DNA of 64,000 nucleotides, taken from the NCBI GenBank assembly GCA_010093485.1, contig MU001504.1, forward strand, positions 379,769 through 443,768. The letters are read 5' to 3'. The translations under genes were made by a program, and so were the position numbers. The stretch's first letter is position 1; every line of letters begins with the position of its first letter. Below the pieces are notes generated by a model, which had not been told where the DNA came from, searched no databases, and saw only the letters and a list, made by a program, of their open reading frames with translations. The DNA comes from Karstenula rhodostoma CBS 690.94. Lineage: Eukaryota; Ascomycota; Dothideomycetes; Pleosporales; Didymosphaeriaceae. Positions 52,813-62,912 of the stretch are shown one piece after another.

Positions 52813-54035
52813 ATGTTTTCTAGTCTGACAAACGACGTCCAGAATAACGAGTTCCACTATAGAGCCGTATTGCCTTCTCAGGTATACCGAGGCCCTGGTA
52901 GCTACCTATGGGAACTCATTAGGGCACACCAACAACTTCGAGGTGAACCTGCAGCAGCGGCCAGAGAGTTAAGCCCTACAGGTGACTATGAAGAGCTGTA
53001 TGTATCATTCAACCACTGTTTTATAATAATTGTGGAACAGGGTACTAATATTCGAGCAGAAGCGAGGTTAAGGATGAGTCTATCGAATTTGAGAGCAGTC
53101 TTGCAACCACCTCTGAACTAGGGTATGTATTATTGATCCGTTCTGTTACGTAGCAGTGTGATACAGGTTAATAATTCTCGCGAAGGAGCGAAGCCGAGGA
53201 CGAGACAGAAGAACCAGAGCTCCTGCTCCTGCTCCTACTCCCTGAAGAATAATCCCGCTTAAAAGCCGACTAGATGACTCGTTATAGGTAGGTTGAATAT
53301 GGATATTTACCTTGTGTCTCGCTAACCAGATCCAGACGTGGGGGCGAACAGATTGAAGACTGTTTGCGAGCGGGTCTCTCCAGCCTGGGTGAAGACATGC
53401 AGAGGAAGCTTCCCCTAGAGCTCCGTGACATGATCTACAATTACTATCTTCAGGACTATGTCTATGGGCCATTTGATAGCTGGGAAACACTCTTCTGTAA
53501 CCTCGGATTTCGACGGAAGTACCTCGGCCTCGAGACCATCACATAGCTGGCTATGGCAGCCTACTCGACGATCTCATCACAGCGTCTAGTCCGGGGACCG
53601 AATCATAGAGATAAACGCTGGTATGGGGCTTTCTCGATTGACTTGAAGCACCTGAGGTGCTTCCTCGAAAACGATGCTTTCGGTCTTGGCTTCAGACCGT
53701 TCGAGTATTTGCGTACCATCGAAATAGTGTTCGACAACGACCTTTATGGTGAATGGGAACCAGAAGTCCTCCATGAAGGCACTCTCACTTACGCTTGTGG
53801 CCGTGAGGTCAAGCTGAAGGTCTGGATGCGCGAGATAGTGAATCTCGATATGCTCGAGGAGCAGCTTAAAGACTTTGCAGCGGTCTATAAAGTACTTGAT
53901 GAAGTCCTGGGCCTTCAAAAGGACACTAATACCATTGTTATGATCCAGTGGGACACGGAAGGGGACGAGCCTGCTGAGGTAGGACATGCATGCATGTCAC
54001 TTTGCAAGTTGTACGCCCTGAATCGGGAAGATTGA
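52813..54035 (+). pseudogene. F-box-like family, copy 5, with one in-frame TAG
   Basis: Three exons fit in phase: 52813..52997, 53060..53122 and 53330..54035, 317 codons in all. Exons 1-2 give an acidic/Ser-rich head, joined as ELSEVKDESIEFESSLATTSELGSRRGGEQ. The F-box-like motif in exon 3 is MQRKLPLELRDMIYNYYLQD. A TAG at 53544-53546 interrupts the frame between RRKYLGLETIT and LAMAAYSTISSQRL; beyond it the frame runs on with LKHLRCFLENDAFGLGFRPFEYLRTIEIVFDND and KLKVWMREIVNLDMLEEQLKDF to a TGA. CAG to TAG would explain it. Alternatively a 63-bp intron with a weak GTAACC donor (53497-53559) removes the stop while keeping phase, so a working gene cannot be excluded. Confidence 0.6.
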
Positions 54036-54613
54036 CGAGCTGAGATTCTTCGCGGCGGCAACATTGCCGGAAAAAGAGGCTCGTACCTGTACTCCAGATG
54101 CTATAGAATTGAACCTTTTCGTGTTATTAGGTGGCTGTTATGACAATAGCACAAATTCTTCGGGTTTGTTCCAGTTTCTAGGCACCAGCGTTACAAGACT
54201 ACATCATCCAGTCCAGCTTTTCCAAGCGAACAAGTCAAATATATTGGTCTGCTGTGAAAGCGTATGTCCTTTGAATGAGTGTGAGGATATGGACCTTTTC
54301 CCAAGATAGAATTTTTACGAAGTGTGGCTCACCAGGAAGATCTAGGGTCAAAATCGTCGTGAGCACGGATGCTACAGCCGAAGAATGTTGTTGCCTGATA
54401 CGGCCCACCGCGTCGTTCGCAACAACTATAAAGATGCTCGCGATCACCTATGTTCACGTCCCGTCTCTGAAAAATCCGTTTTTTAAACATCTGATACCTC
54501 TACAAGGTCTGACGGTCGGTTTGCCGAACGGTGTTTCATACGACCAAGTCTGTGCTTCGTCCGCGATTTGGTTTACACTTCGATACTGAGCATGCTTGTA
54601 TCGAATCTCAACT
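54036..54613. other. Intergenic 54036-54613
   Basis: About 580 bp before the sirtuin gene. No gene recognised on either strand. Presumed promoter. Confidence 0.35.
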
Positions 54614-55612
54614 ATGCAAACTCTTTCTAGGGACTTTAAGGACGAGCTCAGGGCAAAGGCTAATGCAAGCCTGCAGCGACACTACAAGAACCTGGACGCT
54701 GAAGCCCGAAGCATCAAGCATGATCCCCCCTCAGGAGAGATGCTCGCCTCGTTCACGACTCATCTACAATCGTCAAACCGCATCTTAGTCTTAATTGGCG
54801 CTGGCCTCTCGGCATCTTCTGGAATCCCAACATACCGTTCCGCAGGAGGCTTTTGGCGAACCTTTTCCGACCAACAACTTGCGAAGAAGAGTGCATTCGA
54901 GGATGATCCCATCTTGGTCTGGCAGTTCTATGATTATAGGAGGCAGCAGGCCAAAGCTGCGCTGCCGAACCCAGCGCATCACGCACTTGCGGAAATGGCG
55001 GCAAGGAAACCGGGATTGCTCTCGATCAACCAGAATGTCGACGAGTTGTGTCAAAGGGCTGCACACCCTGCAGGACAGATAATCAACCTTCATGGATCGC
55101 TGTTTCGCGTCAAATGCTTCGACGATGCTTGTGGGTACGAGGAAGAGAATCACGCTATACCTGTCATCCCACAGTTTCCAGCCACAGAGCCACCTAGAGT
55201 CCCAGACTCTACTAACACTAGCTCCTCAGTATCGGGAGTTAGCATCGACGACTTGCCGCACTGCCCAAAATGCAAAGTCAGCTTGCTCCGCCCGGCCGCA
55301 GTGTGGTTCGGCGAAGGCCTCCCGGAAGACAAAGTCAACCAAGTCGAACAATGGATGCGTGGCGGTAGTGACGCATCTGAGGATGAGAAGGTTGATCTTA
55401 TGCTTGTTGTTGGAACATCAGCCATGGTGTGGCCTGCAGCTGGGTACATAGGCCGGGCACGGAAGGCAGGCGCTCGAGTGGCCTACTTCAACATGGAGGA
55501 AAAGTCCGCTGGCGTGGCCAGGCCGGAGGATAATGACTGGATGTTTCTGGGAGATGCGGCCGAGCTCGTCCCCAAAGCTTTCGAGGGTTTTCTGAGTAGC
55601 GTTGGTAACTAG
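54614..55612 (+). CDS. SIRT5-like NAD-dependent protein deacylase (class III sirtuin)
   Basis: NAD+-dependent removal of acyl groups from lysine. Single exon, 332 residues from the ATG at 54614. NAD site: LVLIGAGLSASSGIPTYRSAGGFWR and NQNVDELCQRA. Catalytic His in INLHGSLF. Zinc-binding cysteines in KCFDDAC and HCPKC. Then RPAAVWFGEGLPE, LVVGTSAMVWPAAG and YFNMEE. The segment FYDYRRQQ carries the Tyr and Arg (YxxR spacing as in SIRT5) that let SIRT5 accept succinyl, malonyl and glutaryl lysine, so desuccinylase-type activity is likely by family knowledge. No strong mitochondrial presequence is seen. It precedes the regulator/permease/oxygenase genes, but its membership in that set is not shown. 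Confidence 0.92.
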   Translation: MQTLSRDFKDELRAKANASLQRHYKNLDAEARSIKHDPPSGEMLASFTTHLQSSNRILVLIGAGLSASSGIPTYRSAGGFWRTFSDQQLAKKSAFEDDPILVWQFYDYRRQQAKAALPNPAHHALAEMAARKPGLLSINQNVDELCQRAAHPAGQIINLHGSLFRVKCFDDACGYEEENHAIPVIPQFPATEPPRVPDSTNTSSSVSGVSIDDLPHCPKCKVSLLRPAAVWFGEGLPEDKVNQVEQWMRGGSDASEDEKVDLMLVVGTSAMVWPAAGYIGRARKAGARVAYFNMEEKSAGVARPEDNDWMFLGDAAELVPKAFEGFLSSVGN

Positions 55613-56016
55613 TCGTTGTTCCAACACCTGCCCACCATGCACACATTTAGAGTATGAGAACAAGTCCTCAAGTATAAGAATGAATGGGGTTGCCTTCAGA
55701 ATTCCAAAATTCGCATGGTGGTCGTTATATTTGAAAATATTTCTATAGTGAATTGACCACAGGTACGCGTCCGTATCCATGACATGACGTCATCTCTGGA
55801 ATTGCAAGAACGTCCGTGTCTTTTCAACACAGCAGCTCGGCGTGAGTCGCTATCGAAATCATTATTACAAATATCAGGCCAATACAAATCTCATTCATCC
55901 ACATTCAGGTGGACCAAGTTACACGTGATCGTGTTAGAAGACTTGGCGGGTGGGGCCTGCGTGACTCCACAGAATCACCATCATTCTCTCCATCTCAAGA
56001 TCACGTTTCTACATCT
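55613..56016. other. Intergenic, promoter of the Zn2Cys6 gene
   Basis: About 400 bp between two plus-strand genes. No gene recognised. Confidence 0.35.
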
Positions 56017-57701
56017 ATGTCGCCTCAAAAAACGACTCGTCGGGTAGGTAAGCATCAGTTACAATTTTCAGTATCCTTAGGAGACGCGCTCATCGGTGTT
56101 TAGATCCGGTGTGTGGGACGTGCCGCAAAAAATGCCGAAAATGCGATCGAACAAAACCCGAATGCAAGCGATGTATTTCCCAGGGCCTGGTTTGCGAAGG
56201 ATATCCATTGAATATTAAAATGTATGGCATGGAGGGAGGGGCCTTGCGAAAGTCCCGACCTCGAGCACGACAAGAAGGCGCCCCGACAACAGTCACCACT
56301 AGACAAGCATCCAGAGCAATACCTCAATTGGCAACAGAACCAGAAACAATCGTAACAAATTCTCCAGACGAACTGGCGGCAACGTCAGAATCTTCTTGGG
56401 GCACTGAATTACACGTGCCTGTGGAATACGGAGACGGCCTGCCTTTGTCCACATCTAATCTGAAGCTTCGAGACGATGACGACATTCAGGGACTGTTGTT
56501 GTACTGTATGTGTTTTATAATGATTACGTTTCATGTACTGATATTAGAGACAGATGAGAATGTCGTGTGTCCAAAACTTTCAGTTACCTCTGAGAGCGCA
56601 CCCAATCCATTCAAAACCTACATTCTCCCACTTGCCCTTCAAGATGTCGGTCTATTAAGAGCTGTTTTGGGTCTCACAGCCTGCCACTTGGCTACTCAGC
56701 AGCCAATGCCTAACCGCCGACTGAATACGGCTGCATTAGAGTATCGAGTGGCTGCTCTGCAGTCGTTGAGTGCACTGCTACTAAAAGAGGAATGCTTTGG
56801 CCTAAGCGAAGCCGAAGAAGAAACTGCTTTGGCAATTGTTTTGATGCTGGTACTTCACGATACGTTTGAGTGCGGCAGATCGAACCATGGGGCTCATTTG
56901 AATGGCGTAGCCTTTCTATGTTCTCGTCTTGCCGAGCGCTCTGGTATGCCGAGCCCGAGTCAAATGTTCTTGGTCACTGCCTTGACCTGGTTCGATCTTC
57001 TACGCGGCTTTAGCGGAGCAGAGAAGCTTGTATTCCCACAGGAAGTTCGCCGTTTCGTTGCAAATTCGGCAGAGTCAACCATCAATTCATTGGTGGGATG
57101 CCCAGCTGAGGTATTTCTCGCAGTTGGCGATACTCTTGCTTTGGGAAAGGACTATCTCGCACAAGAACTTGAAGAGGGAGATTTCCAGATATCTCTGGAC
57201 AGTATCTTACTACAACTACAGTCGTGGGACCCACTCACTGGCCATTACCCGAACACGGATCCTGCATGGATCCACCTTGCAGATGCATACAGGCACATGG
57301 CAATCCTCCGTGTCCTTCGCTTTCCGGACCCTTATACTACACCATGCAGCGACTCTCGCATACGCGCTTCGGTCGACGCAATCCTCGACGCAACAACTCT
57401 GATATCACGACGCTCACCTTACTTCAAGCGACTGTTGTTTCCGTTGTTCGTCGCCGGTGCCGAGACTGCCTCACCTCACCAGCAACAATACGTCGTCATG
57501 TGCGTGGAGAATATTAAAGAGATGACCGGTGTCACATACCACAGCGTGACGGAACTTCTTGAGAAGACTTGGAAACACCGCAGGGCGTCCGATGGCTCAC
57601 GGAACGTACCATGGCACGATTATGTAAGCTTTTTGGGCCTTGCTTTCTATGAGATAGTAATGAAAATAGACCTGCTCCAAATACCTTCCACGACAGCATG
57701 A
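56017..57701 (+). CDS. Zn2Cys6 fungal transcription factor
   Basis: Three exons, join(56017..56047, 56104..56505, 56554..57701), give 526 residues. The tiny first exon supplies MSPQKTTRRV. The binuclear zinc cluster follows directly (CGTCRKKCRKCDRTKPECKRCISQGLVC, spacing C-x2-C-x6-C-x6-C-x2-C-x6-C), with one extra Cys inside the first loop. Intron 2 is placed so that LLLYYENVVCPKLS is restored, matching the usual start of the fungal-specific regulatory domain (YY...VCP...NPF...LPLALQ). That domain continues as LLRAVLGLTACHLA and on to LLFPLFVAGAETASP. The last residues (YVSFLGLAFYEIVMKIDLL) are typical. It converges on the permease gene with 136 bp between them and is the obvious candidate regulator of the genes to its right. 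Confidence 0.9.
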
Positions 57702-57837
57702 CTATCTATTCTTCTGATGGCCACTTTCTACCTCCGTCTAGGAACGCCAACAGCCATGGGTCGAACGATCAGCTTTCGTCACTTGTCCTGGCACTGCACA
57801 CTGTAAATGTGCTCTTAGACCAGCCCTCTAAATACCT

Positions 57838-59943
57838 TTATGGTCCCACACGTCGTCCGTGAAGCTCAGTCACCACAAGTCCTGATTCGATCGTGTCCCA
57901 GTCGATTTGCGGTCCCGTAAACCTATGACCCAGCGCGAACCAGAACGTCATGATGATGGTCAAGAGACCAACCACACTGACGCTCGTATAATTCATACTG
58001 TTCAATTCGACTGGAAGCTGCGGTGGCATGCATACGCATACCCCTAGCACAACGATCCACAGCACGGAGAACCCGTTGCAAAGATATCCCGCGTATCCGA
58101 GGCGTAGCCAGCGTGGCGGTAGCTTGTTCCTGCCTTGGACCAACAAGATACCCTGTGGAACAACATAAGAGATGTTGAGAAATAGCACGGCCGATGTTAC
58201 AATCGAGTTGAAAGCTGTTCTGTAGAGAAGAATCAGTCTGATGGTCGCACGCAAGTTACGGAGGCAGTCACGTACGTAGATGCAAAGTAAAGGAGTCCAT
58301 AAAGACACACGAATACGAATGCGGCAGATGTAGTTCGCACTGGGAACTCTCTCTTTTCGTCCACATGTGAGAAGTATCCGGAGCATGGTAGTCCACCCTG
58401 TCGATTGGTCAGCAATGATAGGTGCCGCGTTGGAGACCTTTACATCTCGCGCAAAAGCCCAAGCTAACCTCCCAACAGTGAGGAACTGCGCAGATAGGCA
58501 AATTATTTTTATCAGCCTTGTAGGCAGCCGAGACGAGCACCTAAAACCTACTAATATAAACAACTAGAAGCCAGACCGAGAGAATCGCTGTCGCCGTTCG
58601 GCTCCCAGTACTGGAACGATACTTAGCAATCATCCAGGCGGCTTCTTCAGAAACTAACGCTTGGTAGATGACCTCTAAACTCGATAGAGGCGACGATGTG
58701 ACGGCGTCCAAATCGGTTATGCAGAACAGTAACGCAACGATGAGCGGGACGCTTGATAACAGGCCAATCCACACTGTTACGCTCATAACCTGCGGCACCC
58801 GACGACCTGGTGAAGGCATTTCCTCACTGATATGTATCGCTAAACGCATCAGAGACCTCTTTACAATTGGAAGTACTAGATGCTTACCACCATCGGTACC
58901 ACTGTACGCATACATCGCGTTGCTGATTCCCAACAGCCAAGCAGTACTATATGACCAGCCACTTGTACCATACTCAGTGCTCGTAATGAAGGACCCCGGT
59001 TGAGTGTGTTGTTTCATGGCCAATGTGGTGATGAACCAAACCACGCATCCAGTCAGTGAAGTGTATAAGGTTATCTGAACCGTCAATGGGATACGCTTTG
59101 GGACGATGTATAATGGCAATGCTGCATAACTTAGCTACGAAGCCTTCCGAATTACATAGTAACAATCTTACCGGTAACAAAAGCAGTAGCGACATACACG
59201 AGCCAGATCTGATACGGCAGCGCCACGAATCCTGGGTTGAAGAATGCCGCGATACCAAGTGTGCTCACGGCGGCCAGAGAAACGCCCGAGCAAGTAACGA
59301 GGCACCATGCTAGTACAGACATCCAACCTGTGAAGTATGCAGAAACTCGGCGAGTTTTGGGCGGTGCGAGTATGAAACAGTAGTGGTATTGACCACCAGA
59401 AGACTGTTGGTAGAGGCAGTCAGTCTAAACTCAAGTTCTATCAGGGTCCAAATTTCCAGCACTCACAGGATACGCAGACGCCAACTCGCTGAGGCCAAGG
59501 GTAATGGTGTACTGCACGAAGAAGGCTACAATGAGCCCGAAGATCACACTGTTGGGGCCGCCGTACTTCAAATTCTGACCAAAACAGCTCTGCAAAGTCG
59601 AGGTCAGCGAAGAGTCCGTAATCGTCAGTCTGAGTTCGGCAGCATGTGAATGTATCAGGCAAGCTCGCGGGGATACGCTGAATGTTCTGGTTCTTTCCTT
59701 GCTTACCAGGTACCCGACCCAGGAGTTGGTTATCGAAAAGCCCAGGCCTAGAGCAGAGAGCCAACTGAACTGGCGCTCCAAGACCGCTTCGTGGCCGTTC
59801 CTTCTGAGAATTTCATCATCAATATCTGCAGTGGTCAATCTGCTCACTTCGTCGGTCCCTGTAACCTTATAAGGGGAGACTGTGCCATTTTGGACTGTCG
59901 CAGCTGACTCTGACTGGACCTTCTTGATATCACTATCGAACAT
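57838..59943 (-). CDS. APC-family amino acid/choline/GABA-type permease, one splice unresolved
   Basis: Twelve-span importer of the fungal choline/GABA permease group. Exons read: 59707..59943, 59467..59589, 59172..59403, 58888..59121, about 58565..58839, 58444..58485, 58276..58397 and 57838..58219, near 548 residues. Family landmarks: ERQFSWLSALGLGFSITNSWVGYL, GGPNSVIFGLIVAFFVQYTITLGLSELASAYP, SSGGQYHYCFILAPP, WLLGISNAMYAYSGTDG, AIHISEEMPSPGRRVPQVM, GRLAWAFARD then GGLPCSGYFSHVDEKREFPVRT, and FASTTAFNSIV. All joins close in phase except after exon 5 (WLLVVYI...FLTVGRL), where no good donor gives phase 0; GTTGTT at 58564 is the nearest. That point may be a non-standard splice, an error or damage. 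Substrate is probably a small amine or amino acid. Confidence 0.82.
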
Positions 59944-60700
59944 GGTGTTGTTGAATAAAGTCGGGAAGATTGGTTAAGCGATGTTCAAGAAGGAAATCAA
60001 TAGTATGATGATTCGCTATATGCAAAGGAGGTCTACATGCAACACTTCCGTGTTATATCCCTTACTGCGTGCCTTGCGTATGATGTTATCCTTCCATAAC
60101 ATATCTGTGTCCCAGATGTATGGTACTAACACTTATCTTCTGAAAGGAGCTATGTTATCTCTTGCGTGTAACCCCCGCTCCCTGGAAGTATATTGCTAGA
60201 TGAACCTACACAGTACCATTCTTATTGCGATAAGTGCTCTGCATGAACGCATCTGCATGTTGTTGTCAATGATTGGACGCGGATTACTTTCCACGAGGGA
60301 TAGATCAACTCGAGCACCAGATGACCCTTCATCAAGCACGTATTCCCGTTCGCGATACTGCTTGGCTCGATGGAGTAGCATTGCGGGGGCGTACGACAGC
60401 ATGCTGCAGGTAAACGGCTAGAGACCCGGCCAGCGGAATTGACCGTATATCCGTTTACAGTTAGCGTGAGGGTCGGTGAAGCTGGTCGAAACTCCTAATA
60501 CGGTAAAGATCGACGGTGCTATTGTCACCTGCATGGGTCGAACTTCGCGTGATGTCGGACATGACTTTCCCTACCATCACCTTGCAGGCCCACGACTGAT
60601 AATATATTAAAACAAAACAATGTGAGCACTGTCTTGTCGCACGACATGAGCACATAAGTCCACTCACGCAGTCGCCGCTCTCAATCATCAACTGATCATT
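59944..60700. promoter_or_regulatory. Divergent promoter region, permease / PhyH oxygenase
   Basis: 757 bp between head-to-head genes, a layout suited to joint control by the adjacent Zn2Cys6 factor. I could not identify a conserved CGG-type site pair with confidence. No gene recognised inside. Confidence 0.35.
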
Positions 60701-61739
60701 ATGCCCGGTACGATCAATGAGCTTCCATCTGGCGTTCAGTCTGTGGCCGCAGACGCTCCATTTGACTACATCATACAGCTATTGAAGCGCGATGGAGGCA
60801 TATTTATCAAGAACTTCGTCTCGGAGGAAGACGTCGACAAAGCGTACGGAGAGTGTCGCGAACGCATAGACAACGACATGGAATGGGAGGGTGACTTTTT
60901 TCCGAGTGAGTGCAGTATTATGTTTGAACAACTCGAGATACTGAACCAAATCAGAGGAAACGCAGCGAGCGCCTGGCTTGATTGGACTTAGTCCGACATA
61001 TACAAAGACGCAACTCATGCACCCCCTGTATCGAGCAGTCTGTGACCATTTCCTGACGACAAGAAGCATGTTCTGGTGGGGCAACGAGAGAAAAGAATCG
61101 GTCTCGAAGCCTTATGTGCATTCGGCTGTAGCGATGAGGATCGGGCCGGGTGGAAAAGCACAGCCGCTCCACCGAGACGACTACATCGCACACAATGTGC
61201 ATACTGAAGTTTCGGAATGGGATGATGCTCGAGACATGAATCGCGAGAGTGCTGTTGGCTGTTTTGTAGCAGGATGTAGGGTGACACCGGAAAACGGAGG
61301 CACACATTTTATTCCCGGAAGCCATCTCTGGTAAGTTTTGTATCACCTTCAGATATGATGTGATTGATGTGCTAACGCTCGTCGCAGGGGGAATGATCGA
61401 AAGGAACCACCGGACGTCAAGAAGTGCATCCAAGCTGATATGGAGAAAGGCGATGCATTTTTTATGCTGGCTTCTGCCTTTCACGGCGGTGGAGCTAATA
61501 CCACGAGCAACGAGCAAAGGCTTGTCTTTGGGACGTTCGTGACACGCGGCTACCTCCGCCAAGAAGAGAATCAATTCCTGGCTGTCCCTCCTGAGGTGGC
61601 GAGGCAGTATTCTCGAGACGTGCTTGAGTACCTCGGATACTCTATCTCGGACCCGGCTTGCGGAACAGTCGACCAACTTGATCCGATATATGCACTCTAT
61701 CCGGAGTGGAAGAAGGATGCCAAGTACAAAGACTTCTAG
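60701..61739 (+). CDS. Phytanoyl-CoA dioxygenase (PhyH) family Fe(II)/2-oxoglutarate oxygenase
   Basis: Three exons, join(60701..60905, 60955..61330, 61388..61739), give 310 residues. The double-stranded beta-helix iron triad is visible: His and Asp in PLHRDDY, distal His in SAFHGGGANTT; an Arg for 2-oxoglutarate lies in QRLVFGTFVTRGYLR. Preceding family blocks are IQLLKRDGGIFIKNFVSEEDV and MHPLYRAVCDHFL. FVAGCRVTPENGGTHFIPGSHLW spans up to the last intron. The C-terminus (FLAVPPEVARQYSRDVLEYLGYSIS...LDPIYALYPE) resembles fungal PhyH enzymes found in secondary-metabolite pathways. Exact substrate unknown. The neighbours (permease, SDR, regulator) suggest an oxidative step in a small pathway. 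Confidence 0.9.
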
Positions 61740-62912
61740 CATTGAGCAGCAATTTATTAGACACCTGTGTCGAACTTTCCTCTAGTTATTCAATGATAAT
61801 TTCCTTGAATGCGACCGAAGTTCAGCAACGTCCAGCCTATCTCGTGGATCGCTTTTGTTTCGGGACAGCCACCTACAAGTTTCTCAGAACTATGGGCTTT
61901 CGTAACGATGATATTCTGCAGGTGTTCCTCCCAGGCTTTTCTTTCAATGCATGGTGTAGCACTTTTACCTTCCACAAGATCGGAAAATGTCTCGATATAC
62001 ACATCGACTGCTTGCCCCTAAGTCAGGATGGATCGTACTCCTAGTCGAGTTGCATCTCCCATAGATGAACATAAAACATTACACACGAGTGCAACCCGCG
62101 ATGATATCTTCGACACGAATTCTCCCGAGAGAATATCATATTTTCCATGATTGCATAGGCGTAACTCTACCACGCCAACGATTTACACCCAACGCGATAT
62201 TCACCCAATCGATGATCGACACCTTCTAATACCCATCCTCCTCGCGAGCGCGTCTCCCTACTTCAATACTGCAGTACCGGAACACATCATCGTAACTCTA
62301 CCATTCTTCGGGATGATGATACAAGATGTGACTATCAATAATTGGGTACAAGTAACAGCTCCAATTTAACGTCCGCTGGGAATCTCGTCTATTTGAATTT
62401 GGCATGCACGAACATACGAAGGTAGTTTGAGATAGCGCTCAACACTCTCATTTAGAATTTGGAATTCACCCCGCATTGTTGAGCCCGCACGCAGCCCGAA
62501 GAGGCAATATTTCCAGAGGAACTATAGATACAACTGCAAGACTGTTTGGAGTGGGGTACACTAAGCCTTCGCAATCAGGTGCCATGGAAGCCACTGTAGC
62601 CCTAGCTGCGTGCGTCCAGTCTAACCAAGAGCAGAAGTTCTCCCAATTTCCCCTGTAAGTGGCAATCTTCCCCCACGCTGTCGCATGATTGCTCGCCTAT
62701 GCTAGAACCTGGGCAGGAATCCTCAGAAGCTTCGAAGCTCGTCATTGCCGGATTTAAGCGTCGCAGACCTTCGAGTTGTTTGTACGCTCTTTGGCCTGTT
62801 AAATTTGCTCAATCATTTGGCTTGTCTCGTTCTTCTTGCCCCTACTCTCAGTTCAGAGGATATTTAGTTGCCAAAATCCAACCTGTGTGTTTTATTTATC
62901 TTACCCTGCAAG
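61740..62912. other. Intergenic between PhyH and SDR genes, with inserted short element
   Basis: 1.2 kb with no recognised gene. It contains the 118-bp repeat element at 62173-62290 with its flanking 13-bp direct repeats. Open frames before and after that element show no family-like sequence. Confidence 0.4.
62160..62303. repeat. 118-bp dispersed element with 13-bp direct repeats
   Basis: The 13-mer CGTAACTCTACCA occurs at 62160-62172 and again at 62291-62303. Between them is a 118-bp sequence whose match lies at 34181-34297. The flanking repeats look like a target-site duplication, though terminal inverted repeats are not seen. Confidence 0.75.

Noticed and set aside
61706..62044. 112-codon plus-strand frame after the PhyH gene
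   Set aside because: It overlaps the end of the PhyH gene in another frame and shows no motif. Most likely 3' UTR.
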